Shown piece after piece: positions 17,086 to 24,517 of a DNA stretch of 64,000 bases. Position 1 is the first letter of the stretch. The number at the start of each line of letters is the position of its first letter. The notes beneath the pieces are model-generated. The model was not told where the DNA came from. It did no database searches and was given only the letters and a program-made list of their open reading frames with translations. A program made the position numbers and the translations under genes. This DNA is from an uncultured Formosa sp. (GTDB lineage Bacteria; Bacteroidota; Bacteroidia; Flavobacteriales; Flavobacteriaceae), in assembly GCF_947500765.1 (NCBI RefSeq), contig NZ_CANMTH010000007.1, forward strand, positions 62,001 through 126,000. The letters are read 5' to 3'.

Positions 17086-18846
17086 TTATGATATTTCTTT
17101 TTCACTAAGTTGCTTTAAATATAAGGTTTTGTAGTAACCTTCAATATTAATTAAAGAGTCATGAGAGCCTTGTTGAATAATTTTACCATCGTCTAAAACA
17201 ATAATTTTATCTGCATTTTTAGCAGAAGACACTCTGTGACTTACAATTATGGTTGTTTTCCCTGAAGCGACTTTGTATAAATTTTTAAGGATTTTTTCTT
17301 CTGTTTCCGTATCTACCGCAGATAAACAATCGTCGAATAATAATATTTTAGGATCTTTAATTATGGCTCTAGCAATAGATACACGTTGTTTTTGTCCGCC
17401 AGATAATGTAATTCCACGTTCTCCTAAAACCGTGTCGTAACCTTTTGCAAATTTAGAAATGTTACCATGTACTTGAGCTAGTTTTGCTGCTTGAATGACA
17501 TCTTGATCTGTAGCATCTTCTTTTCCAAATTTAATATTATTTTTTATCGAATCTGAAAACAAAAAGGCTTCTTGTGGTACATACCCAATACTGTCTCTTA
17601 AGCTATATAAATTAAGCTGATTTATAGCTGTGTTATCGATAAGCAAATCGCCACTGTTACAATCGTACAAACGCCCGATAAGATCTAAAATAGTCGATTT
17701 TCCTGATCCTGTTTTTCCTATTATAGCTAAAGTTTCTCCGTGATTAATAGAAAAACTAATGTCTTTTAAAGCTTGAATATTAGTGTCGTCGTAAGTAAAA
17801 GATACGTTTTTAAAGGCTATATTTCCATTAATTTTAGAAGGCGATTCTGTGTTATTTTTAATTTCAGGTTCAATTTCTAAAAATTCATTTATACGTTTTT
17901 GAGAAGCTTCAGCCTGCTGAATAATAGATGTTACCCAACCTACAGTGGCTACGGGCCATGTTAACATGTTAACGTAAATAATAAATTCGGCAATGGTACC
18001 TAAACTTTCAATTTTGCCATCTATATATTGTTTACCTCCAATATAAATTACAATTAAGTTACTAACTCCAATTAATAAAACCATCATTGGAAAAAACAAA
18101 GCTTGTACACGTACTAATGCTAATTGTTTCTCTTTACTACCTTGCGATAGAGTTTCGAAGTTTTCTGAGGTTTGTGCTTCAATTCCGTTAGCTTTTATCA
18201 CAGAAATTCCGCTAAAAGTTTCTTGAGTAAAGGTTGATAGTTTAGATAAATACACTTGTACAATAGTACTACGTTTGTGTATTTCTTTACTTAATTGATA
18301 TATGGCAAGCGATAAAAAGGGCAGGGGTAAGACCGTATATAAAGTAAGCGATGGTGCTTCGCTATACATATATAATAATGCAATTACAAAAAGTGTAATG
18401 GTATTAATTGTATACATAATTGCAGGGCCAGCATACATACGCACGCGACTTACATCTTCACTAATCCTATTCATTAAATCTCCGGTTCTATTTTTCTTGT
18501 AGAAATTTAAAGACAAGCGTTGATACTGTTGATAGATTTCATTTTTTAAATCGAATTCAATGTGCCGAGACATGTTTATAATGGTTTGGCGCATTAAAAA
18601 AGTGAAAAGTCCGGCAATTATAGCGGCACCAATAATGTAAGCAATGTCTAGTAAAAGTTCTGAGCGTACTACAGAAATCTCGGTTATTTTACCACTATTA
18701 TAATCTTCTACTACTTTAAAGATTTCTCGAACAAAACGAGGGGTAAAGAGTATAAATATACGAGCTACGATTGTAATTACTATTCCGAATAGTAACTGAT
18801 ATTTGTATTTAAGAAAGTATTTGTTGAGGTGTTTGAGGGCTTTCAT
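17086..18846 (-). CDS. ABC exporter half-transporter, MdlA/YheI-like (Asp in place of catalytic Glu)
   Basis: A 586-residue type-I ABC exporter: membrane domain with six helices (1-310) fused to an ATPase domain (340-586). Walker A GKTGSGKST (377-385), Q-loop Gln425, signature LSGGQ (481-485), Walker B ILLFD (501-505) and His537 are present. The residue after Walker B, normally catalytic Glu, is Asp506 (FDDCLSAVD). This is typical of the MdlA/YheI/LmrC half of heterodimeric exporters. No second half-transporter gene is adjacent. Substrate is unknown; lipid or drug export is the usual family role. Confidence 0.85.
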   Translation of the reverse strand: MKALKHLNKYFLKYKYQLLFGIVITIVARIFILFTPRFVREIFKVVEDYNSGKITEISVVRSELLLDIAYIIGAAIIAGLFTFLMRQTIINMSRHIEFDLKNEIYQQYQRLSLNFYKKNRTGDLMNRISEDVSRVRMYAGPAIMYTINTITLFVIALLYMYSEAPSLTLYTVLPLPFLSLAIYQLSKEIHKRSTIVQVYLSKLSTFTQETFSGISVIKANGIEAQTSENFETLSQGSKEKQLALVRVQALFFPMMVLLIGVSNLIVIYIGGKQYIDGKIESLGTIAEFIIYVNMLTWPVATVGWVTSIIQQAEASQKRINEFLEIEPEIKNNTESPSKINGNIAFKNVSFTYDDTNIQALKDISFSINHGETLAIIGKTGSGKSTILDLIGRLYDCNSGDLLIDNTAINQLNLYSLRDSIGYVPQEAFLFSDSIKNNIKFGKEDATDQDVIQAAKLAQVHGNISKFAKGYDTVLGERGITLSGGQKQRVSIARAIIKDPKILLFDDCLSAVDTETEEKILKNLYKVASGKTTIIVSHRVSSAKNADKIIVLDDGKIIQQGSHDSLINIEGYYKTLYLKQLSEKEIS

Positions 18847-18897
18847 TAACCTTTTAAATTTTTTAATTTAAATTATTCGTAATTTAACATCTATTTG

Positions 18898-18929
18898 TTT
18901 GAAAATATTATAATTATAATATAAGTTTG
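18898..18929 (+). promoter_or_regulatory. Promoter of leucine dehydrogenase
   Basis: TTTG (18898-18901), 20 bases, TAAGTTTG (18922-18929): a full Bacteroidota promoter. Predicted transcript start about 18936, leader about 50 bases before the ATG at 18986. Confidence 0.7.
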
Positions 18930-18985
18930 CATCTTATTTTTATCAAAATATCAAATTCATCAAAAACAATTAATACATAATTAAA

Positions 18986-20089
18986 ATGGTTTCAGAGGTT
19001 TTAAATGCAAATGAACTGTATAAAGTTGACCCTGTTTTTGGTCAACATTCTTTTAATAATCATGAGCAAATAGTTTTTTGCAATGACAAAGATACAGGTT
19101 TAAAAGCAATTATTGGTATACATAACACGGTATTAGGACCTGCTTTGGGAGGTACTAGAATGTGGAATTATAAAAATGAATGGGAGGCGTTAAACGATGT
19201 GTTGCGTTTATCTCGTGGAATGACTTATAAAGCTGCTGTAACCGGTTTAGATTTAGGTGGTGGTAAAGCCGTTATTATTGGAGATGCCAAAACACAAAAA
19301 TCGCCAGAATTAATTAAAAAATTTGGTGAGTTTGTTAACTCTTTAAGCGGAAAATATATTACTGCAGAAGATGTTGGAACAGATACACCTGATATGGATT
19401 TAATTAGAGAAGTAACACCTTACGTAACGGGTATTTCTGAATCTTTAGGTGGTGCAGGAAATCCATCTCCAGTTACTGCTTATGGCGTGTATATGGGTAT
19501 GAAAGCCGCTGCGAAATTTAAATTTGGAACCGATAAACTTGAAGGAAAATCTATTTTGGTTCAAGGTATTGGGCATGTTGGAGAAACGCTTGTAGACTAT
19601 TTAACAAAAGAAGGCGCAGATGTTATTATTAGCGATATTAGTAAAGAGCGTTTAGAAATTGTGAGTAAAACCTACGGCGCTAAAATATATAAAGGTTCAG
19701 ATTTATATAGTGAAGCTGTAGATATCTATGCACCATGTGCATTAGGAGCTACAATAAACGACGAGACTGTAAATAAAATTCAGGCACAAGTTATTGCAGG
19801 TGCAGCAAACAATCAGTTAGCTAACGAGCAAGTTCACGGTGCAATTTTACAAAATCGTGGAATTGTTTATGCACCAGACTTTTTAATTAATGCTGGAGGT
19901 ATTATTAATGTATATGCAGAAATTGCACATTACGGTAAAGACGAGATTATGACTAGAACTCAGAACATCTATAATACGACTTTAGAAATACTTAATAATG
20001 CAGATGTTTATAAAATGACTACAAATCAAGCGGCTTTAAGCATTGCTACAGCGAGAATTGAAGCACGAAAAAAAGCGAATAATAAATAA
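18986..20089 (+). CDS. Leucine dehydrogenase (Glu/Leu/Phe/Val dehydrogenase family)
   Basis: NAD-dependent oxidative deamination of branched-chain amino acids, at the entry to their catabolism or to iso-branched fatty acid synthesis. The 367-residue protein has GGTRMW (55-60), catalytic-site lysines Lys82 and Lys94 in TYKAAVTGLDLGGGKAV, and a Rossmann motif GIGHVG (194-199). Length fits leucine dehydrogenase (about 365) rather than glutamate dehydrogenase (about 450). It is transcribed alone between a clear promoter and a terminator. Valine or phenylalanine preference cannot be excluded from sequence. Confidence 0.88.
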   Translation: MVSEVLNANELYKVDPVFGQHSFNNHEQIVFCNDKDTGLKAIIGIHNTVLGPALGGTRMWNYKNEWEALNDVLRLSRGMTYKAAVTGLDLGGGKAVIIGDAKTQKSPELIKKFGEFVNSLSGKYITAEDVGTDTPDMDLIREVTPYVTGISESLGGAGNPSPVTAYGVYMGMKAAAKFKFGTDKLEGKSILVQGIGHVGETLVDYLTKEGADVIISDISKERLEIVSKTYGAKIYKGSDLYSEAVDIYAPCALGATINDETVNKIQAQVIAGAANNQLANEQVHGAILQNRGIVYAPDFLINAGGIINVYAEIAHYGKDEIMTRTQNIYNTTLEILNNADVYKMTTNQAALSIATARIEARKKANNK

Positions 20090-20118
20090 TGTTATTTGTT
20101 TAAAAAGCTTATTTTTGC

Positions 20119-20152
20119 AGCCGAAAGTTAATTTAACTTTCGGCTTTTTTTA
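20119..20152 (+). terminator. Terminator after leucine dehydrogenase
   Basis: AGCCGAAAGTTA (20119-20130) pairs with TAACTTTCGGCT (20134-20145), three-base loop, followed by a T-run to about 20151. Confidence 0.88.
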
Positions 20153-20216
20153 ATTTAAAGGCCATTAAGGCTATAATTCATGCTCCTTAAAAGGAGGTTA
20201 AAAGTTCTTTGTAACT

Positions 20217-21161
20217 ATGCTTAATAGAAGACATATTCGCGTAAAAGTAATGCAAACCATCTATGCTTTTAAAGGTGGTGAAAGTGATGATTTTAAAAAC
20301 GATCAAAAGTTTTTACTTAATAGTTTAGACGATATGTATCATTTGTATCTGTTACAATTATCATTATTGATTGAAGTTCAAAAACGAGTTGAAAATCATA
20401 TCGATAAATCTCAATTAAAACATCTTGCGACTTCCGAAGATAAAGATCCTAACAAAAAACTGGTTAATAATGAAGTGCTTCAATTATTAAGATACAATCG
20501 TACATTAGGAGATACGATTAGAACTTATGGTGTAGACAACTGGGAATTAGATAATGAATATGTAGATGTTATTTACAAGGCAATCCTTGCAAGTGATATA
20601 TATACAGAATATATGCAAACCCGTACTTCAGACTTTAAAACAGACAAGAATTTTATTGTCGATGTATTCAAAGAAATTATTGCACCAAACGAAAAACTTT
20701 ACGATTATTTAGAGGATAAAAACTTAACGTGGTTAGACGATTTACCTACTGTAAATACAACTATTTTAAAGTTATTACGTAAATCTAAACCAGATGTAGA
20801 AGATGCATATTTTGTTCCTAAATTATATAAAGATTTAGACGATAAAGAATTTGCTGTAAGTTTATTTAAAAAAACGATTCTAAATCAGACTAAATTAAAT
20901 GCAGATATCGATAGAAAAGCACAAAATTGGGAAGCCGATCGTATTGCTCAAATCGATTATATTTTAATGCAAATGGCTGTTTGCGAGCTTCAAAACTTTC
21001 CGTCTATTCCTGTTAAAGTAACAATAAACGAATATTTAGAAATAGCAAAAGAATATTCTACTCCAAAAAGTAGCATCTTTATAAATGGTATTTTAGATAA
21101 ATTAGTTAAAGAATATCAGGAAAAAGGGACTTTAAATAAAGTAGGTCGAGGGTTGATGTAG
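20217..21161 (+). CDS. nusB: Transcription antitermination factor NusB, long Bacteroidota form
   Basis: NusB binds boxA RNA with NusE/S10 and prevents early termination in rRNA operons. The 314-residue protein starts with the typical NRRHIRVKVMQTIYAF segment. The conserved C-terminal NusB block is at about 205-300, with DRIAQIDYILMQMAVCELQNF and KVTINEYLEIAKEYSTPKSSIFINGILDKL (quoted in parts). About 150 residues of helical sequence lie between, absent from the 139-residue E. coli protein. A GGAGG sequence about 20 bases before the ATG is too far to be a normal Shine-Dalgarno site and is part of a 14-base palindrome (20183-20196). Confidence 0.9.
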   Translation: MLNRRHIRVKVMQTIYAFKGGESDDFKNDQKFLLNSLDDMYHLYLLQLSLLIEVQKRVENHIDKSQLKHLATSEDKDPNKKLVNNEVLQLLRYNRTLGDTIRTYGVDNWELDNEYVDVIYKAILASDIYTEYMQTRTSDFKTDKNFIVDVFKEIIAPNEKLYDYLEDKNLTWLDDLPTVNTTILKLLRKSKPDVEDAYFVPKLYKDLDDKEFAVSLFKKTILNQTKLNADIDRKAQNWEADRIAQIDYILMQMAVCELQNFPSIPVKVTINEYLEIAKEYSTPKSSIFINGILDKLVKEYQEKGTLNKVGRGLM

Positions 21162-21183
21162 TTCGAAATTATTAGTACTTTTA
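21153..21183 (+). promoter_or_regulatory. Possible internal promoter for the DUF1573-yajC pair
   Basis: TTG (21153-21155), 20 bases, TACTTTTA (21176-21183). Only the last base of the -7 box deviates from TAnnTTTG. It straddles the nusB stop and would give DUF1573-yajC their own transcript. Confidence 0.45.
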
Positions 21184-21206
21184 TAACTTTAAAAAAAATA
21201 TTTATT

Positions 21207-21701
21207 ATGAAAAAAATGATTTTAGGATTAGGCGCTTTATGTTTAATTGCTTTTACATCATGTAAAGAGGATGCTTCTAAAAAAGTAAACGAAGAAAATG
21301 TTGCCGTGGCTGCAGAGCGTGATGCAAATGCTTCTAAATTTCCACAAATTACATTTACAGAATCAGAACATGATTTTGGAACAATAGAATCTAAAACTCC
21401 TGTTGAAACTGTATTTGAATATAAAAACACAGGAGAAGCTCCTTTAGTAATTACAAATATAGCTAGTTCTTGTGGTTGTACTGTGCCTCAAGATTGGAGT
21501 AAAGCACCTTTGGCGCCAGGAGAAGTTGGGAGATTTACTGTTAAATTTAACGGTTCTGGAGCGAACAATGTAACAAAAACAATTACAGTAACGTCTAATA
21601 CAGAAAAAGGAAGAGACGTGGTTAAGATTAAAGCTTTTGTTAAGCCAGATCCTAATTCTGCTGTAAAATCTAATTTAGCAACACCTCAAATTCAGTCTTA
21701 A
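21207..21701 (+). CDS. DUF1573-domain lipoprotein
   Basis: A 164-residue predicted lipoprotein: signal sequence with lipobox ending FTSC (Cys19), then a low-complexity charged stretch (20-45) and one DUF1573 domain (about 47-140). That domain has the pattern ESEHDFGTI, EYKNTGEAPLVITNIASSCGCT and GRFTVKFN. This Ig-like fold with a conserved CGC is common in Bacteroidota periplasmic proteins; its function is not known. It lies between nusB and yajC, four bases before yajC, a neighbourhood often seen in flavobacteria. Confidence 0.85.
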   Translation: MKKMILGLGALCLIAFTSCKEDASKKVNEENVAVAAERDANASKFPQITFTESEHDFGTIESKTPVETVFEYKNTGEAPLVITNIASSCGCTVPQDWSKAPLAPGEVGRFTVKFNGSGANNVTKTITVTSNTEKGRDVVKIKAFVKPDPNSAVKSNLATPQIQS

Positions 21702-21705
21702 TATA

Positions 21706-21999
21706 ATGGGAGAAGGTATAAGTTCTGTTTTACCGTTTATTTTAATGTTTGTGGTCGTGTATTTCTTTATGATTGCACCACAAATGAAACGTCAGAAAAA
21801 AGAAAAGAAATTCGCCAGCGAATTAAAACGCGGTGATCGTGTAATCACTAAAAGTGGTATGCACGGAAAAGTAGTAGATTTAAACGATAAAGATAATACC
21901 TGTGTTATTGAAACGCTTGCAGGAAAAATTAAATTTGAACGCTCTTCTATTTCTATGGAAATGAGTTCAGCTTTAAATAAAACAGAAGTGACTAAATAA
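21706..21999 (+). CDS. yajC: Preprotein translocase subunit YajC
   Basis: A 97-residue single-span membrane protein accessory to SecDF-YidC. It has an N-terminal helix (about 8-24), then the family motif PQMKRQKKEKKFASELKRGD and KSGMHGKVVDLND. It begins four bases after the DUF1573 stop and is followed by a strong terminator. Confidence 0.92.
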   Translation: MGEGISSVLPFILMFVVVYFFMIAPQMKRQKKEKKFASELKRGDRVITKSGMHGKVVDLNDKDNTCVIETLAGKIKFERSSISMEMSSALNKTEVTK

Positions 22000-22020
22000 T
22001 ATTTAGTTTATAATATTTTA

Positions 22021-22054
22021 AACAGGCTATCCTATAAGGATAGCCTGTTTTTTT
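22021..22054 (+). terminator. Terminator after yajC
   Basis: Perfect 13-base-pair stem AACAGGCTATCCT / AGGATAGCCTGTT (22021-22033 with 22037-22049), loop ATA, then a T-run. Confidence 0.9.
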
Positions 22055-22103
22055 ATGCTGTTTTAAAACGGTTTAAATTAGTAAGTACAGAAATGTGTTT
22101 TAC

Positions 22104-22148
22104 AAAAAAAGGTGTAAATGAATAGAAAACTTCATTTACACCTTTTTT
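22104..22148. terminator. Long bidirectional terminator before the DUF4252 genes
   Basis: An 18-base-pair stem (22105-22122 with 22131-22148) with an eight-base loop, A-run on one side and T-run on the other. It ends the minus-strand sigma/DUF4252 operon and gives a second stop for the yajC transcript. Confidence 0.88.
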
Positions 22149-22182
22149 CTTGTACAGAAAACAGACAGACAATATTCTTAAA

Positions 22183-22731
22183 TTATTCTTTAAAGAATCC
22201 GATAACATCTTTTATTTTAGACATATCTACATCTCCTTTTTCTAATACTTTAGCTAGAGACATAATTTGTGAAGGTTTCATGTTTTTACCAAGTACTCTT
22301 AAAATACCAAAACCTGCATCTTTAGAATTCCCATAAACAATAAGTTCGTTTATAGCTTCATCGTTATCTCCAAGATATTTTAGAGTGAATTTTCCTCCAT
22401 GATTATTTATAACCATTAATTCGTTATAAGCCTCATTATTTAAAATAGTTTCTACTTTCGATTTTTCAGTTTGATATTCATCAGTCTTAGTCGTTTCTTT
22501 TTTATAGCCTAAAAAGTTTAATCGTTTAATAGAGTTGTAAGCCGTTTTTTGGTCTTCGTTTAGCTTTGATTCATCTAAATTTAAAACAGATAAAGGTAAG
22601 TCTACAGTCGTAAAATTAGGTGCCTCTTGGTGGTCTACAATATAGGTTTGTAACGTAGGCTCAGAATTACAACTTGTAAGTAATAAGCCCAAACAAAGCG
22701 TAATAGCAATTAAATAGTTATATGATTTCAT
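22183..22731 (-). CDS. DUF4252-domain lipoprotein
   Basis: A 182-residue lipoprotein (lipobox LLTSC, Cys21) with a DUF4252-type domain: leucine-rich segment LPLSVLNLDESKLNEDQK, a central beta-rich NHGGKFTLKYLGDND, and the closing DAGFGILRVLGKNMKPSQIM. Function unknown. It is the last gene of a minus-strand run with another DUF4252 gene, a small membrane protein and an ECF sigma factor. A 10-base-pair hairpin lies in the gap between the two DUF4252 genes. Confidence 0.75.
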   Translation of the reverse strand: MKSYNYLIAITLCLGLLLTSCNSEPTLQTYIVDHQEAPNFTTVDLPLSVLNLDESKLNEDQKTAYNSIKRLNFLGYKKETTKTDEYQTEKSKVETILNNEAYNELMVINNHGGKFTLKYLGDNDEAINELIVYGNSKDAGFGILRVLGKNMKPSQIMSLAKVLEKGDVDMSKIKDVIGFFKE

Positions 22732-22749
22732 GATGTTATAAGATTGTGA

Positions 22750-22783
22750 ACCGAGTTCTAATATTTGTAAAAAAGAACTCGGT
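22750..22783. other. Intergenic hairpin between the two DUF4252 genes
   Basis: ACCGAGTTCT (22750-22759) pairs perfectly with AGAACTCGGT (22774-22783) around a 14-base loop. In the direction of transcription (minus) it is not followed by a U-tract, so it is more likely an RNA processing or stability element than a terminator. Confidence 0.55.
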
Positions 22784-22802
22784 ATTGTTTGTTTAGAATA
22801 TA

Positions 22803-23393
22803 TTATTTGTTTTTCAAGTGTTCACCACCTGGAATATTCATTTTACTTGTTAATTTAGAGATTTCATTCAAATCAATATCTCCAGTTAAAAGTGCAACAA
22901 CCGTTTCAATTTGACGATTTTTTCCATTAATTTCAACGTTTGCGTCTTTTGTTAAATCACCTATTCCATTTACAAAAATTAGAAGTTCTTTTACATGGTC
23001 TGCATCACGCCCTTCTTTTACATAAAATTTCACTTCTCTACCTTCATCTTTCACTTCCATAAGTTCTTCTAATCCTCCTTTTTTAGAAGACATCCATTTA
23101 GAAATATCTGTAGCAATGGCTTTATCATCAGTAATTATAGTTTTAAAACTGGTAATGCTGTTTACCATGTTTAAATAGGCTTGAGATTCTGCATCGTCTG
23201 TGCTAATATCTAATTTGGCAAGCATCTGAAACATTTTAGGTTTAATGTTTACGTAGGTAACATCTGGGTTTTCACTGTATTTTTCAAAAATACTCTGTGC
23301 CATCATACTTGCTGGTAATAAAACCATTACAAGTGCAAATAATATTATTTTTTTAGTCATTGTTTTCGAATTTTTATTTATTGTAGTTTTCAT
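22803..23393 (-). CDS. DUF4252-domain secreted protein
   Basis: A 196-residue protein with a signal peptide. The natural start is probably the internal ATG at 23360 (MTKKIILFALVMVL...SMMAQ), since the 11 residues before it add a charged tail ahead of the signal sequence. It has a DUF4252-type domain, with motifs TYVNIKPKMFQMLAKLD, REVKFYVKEGRDADHV and ELLIFVNGIGDLT. No lipobox is seen, unlike its neighbour, so it is likely soluble in the periplasm. It sits between the putative anti-sigma gene (16 bases upstream) and the second DUF4252 gene. Confidence 0.75.
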   Translation of the reverse strand: MKTTINKNSKTMTKKIILFALVMVLLPASMMAQSIFEKYSENPDVTYVNIKPKMFQMLAKLDISTDDAESQAYLNMVNSITSFKTIITDDKAIATDISKWMSSKKGGLEELMEVKDEGREVKFYVKEGRDADHVKELLIFVNGIGDLTKDANVEINGKNRQIETVVALLTGDIDLNEISKLTSKMNIPGGEHLKNK

Positions 23394-23409
23394 AATTTTC
23401 TGTTTATTG

Positions 23410-23892
23410 TTATTTAAAAATAATGTTTGAGGAGTGTTCTAACTCACTAATATAACTCACTGTAGAGAGTCCTTTATTATAAGATTCTAGATATCCCATG
23501 GTTGCGGCGCCCTTGTTCATGGATTTAGAAATAAGTTCTAAAGATCTTACAACTTCGTTATAGGCCAATTGCGGATCTTGAATGGTACCCAAATCGTTGT
23601 CTATAGACGTTACCTTTTGAGTTGATTTAAAATAAAATCCTAGCATTAATATGGCTACAGCAGCAACAGTTAACCACGAATACATATTTGTTTTCTTAGT
23701 TTTTAGTGGAATGTCTTTGGTGTATCTTTCTTGCTTGTTGGCTTTAAAATAGGCGAATAAAGGTTTATAAACTTCTAAATGCGGAGCTATATCGTTTTGT
23801 GAAAAATAGTCTTTTAAACGTTGCTCTTCCTGTAAAGTAGTTTCGCCGTTTTCATATTTTTCTATTAATTGTTCTATGTTATTTAATACCAT
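23410..23892 (-). CDS. Putative anti-sigma factor (single-span membrane protein)
   Basis: A 160-residue protein: cytoplasmic N-terminal helical region (1-70, with YENGETTLQEEQRLKDYF, resembling anti-sigma N-termini), one membrane helix (about 72-88, SWLTVAAVAILMLGFYF) and a periplasmic tail. It overlaps the end of the ECF sigma gene by 14 bases, the classic arrangement for a sigma/anti-sigma pair. No zinc-finger HxxxCxxC motif is seen. The anti-sigma role rests on position, topology and the N-terminal pattern. Confidence 0.65.
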   Translation of the reverse strand: MVLNNIEQLIEKYENGETTLQEEQRLKDYFSQNDIAPHLEVYKPLFAYFKANKQERYTKDIPLKTKKTNMYSWLTVAAVAILMLGFYFKSTQKVTSIDNDLGTIQDPQLAYNEVVRSLELISKSMNKGAATMGYLESYNKGLSTVSYISELEHSSNIIFK

Positions 23893-24388
23893 AATTATGT
23901 GTATTAGTTAATTGTTCTCGTATTGTTTTTCTTGCTCTTGATAAAGCCACTCTAACTGCTGTGTTTTTCATGTCGAGCATGTTACAAATTTCATCTAAAT
24001 CAAATTGTTCTATATCTCTTAATTGAATAACAAGGCGTTGCTGTTCTGGCAATGTTTCTATTATTTTTTCAACCCAGCTTAAACTGTCTGTAGTTTCAAC
24101 TTGTTTCTGAAGGCTTGTTTTTTTGTCTTCATAATTACTATGCACAATTTTTATGTTTTGTGCTTGTTTTGATTTTAATTTATCAAAACATAAATTTTTT
24201 GTCATCGTCATAGAAAACGCTTCTACGTTTTTATAAGATTCCATTTTCTTTTTATTCGACCATAATTTTAGTAATACCTCTTGAGTTGCATCTTCAGCTT
24301 CCTCATTAGAGATTAGTAAGCGTTTGGCTAAACGATATACTTTATCTTTAAAAGGCATTACTGTATTTAAAAATTCTGACTGCGTCAT
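23879..24388 (-). CDS. ECF-family RNA polymerase sigma factor
   Basis: A 169-residue sigma-70 factor of the extracytoplasmic type. Region 2 lies at about 10-80 (KDKVYRLAKRLL, EDATQEVLLKLW) and region 4 at about 110-165 (TLPEQQRLVIQLRDIEQF then the helix-turn-helix LDEICNMLDMKNTAVRVALSRARKTI). The target promoters are unknown. It leads a four-gene minus-strand run (sigma, putative anti-sigma, two DUF4252 genes), which suggests the DUF4252 proteins are its output or its signal input. Confidence 0.9.
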   Translation of the reverse strand: MTQSEFLNTVMPFKDKVYRLAKRLLISNEEAEDATQEVLLKLWSNKKKMESYKNVEAFSMTMTKNLCFDKLKSKQAQNIKIVHSNYEDKKTSLQKQVETTDSLSWVEKIIETLPEQQRLVIQLRDIEQFDLDEICNMLDMKNTAVRVALSRARKTIREQLTNTHNYGIK

Positions 24389-24517
24389 CTGTATTGGTCG
24401 GTTCTTAATCTATTTGTGGTTATTTACTATTACGACGAACCATTTAATAATTTGTTACTAAAAATTTTTAAGCTGATGTTAATTCAAGTAAATTTAACCA
24501 TTATACTTAGATTAAAT

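Noticed and set aside
20183..20196. CTCCTTAAAAGGAG palindrome before nusB as an operator
   Set aside because: It looks like a short chance palindrome containing a GGAGG; the distance of about 20 bases to the ATG is too long for a Shine-Dalgarno site, and no second copy was found.
22118..22336. A 72-codon plus-strand frame after yajC
   Set aside because: It lies in a terminator hairpin and in antisense of the DUF4252 lipoprotein gene.
24416..24517. Longer N-terminus of the S41 peptidase
   Set aside because: It would place 34 residues before the lipoprotein signal sequence, which must be N-terminal.
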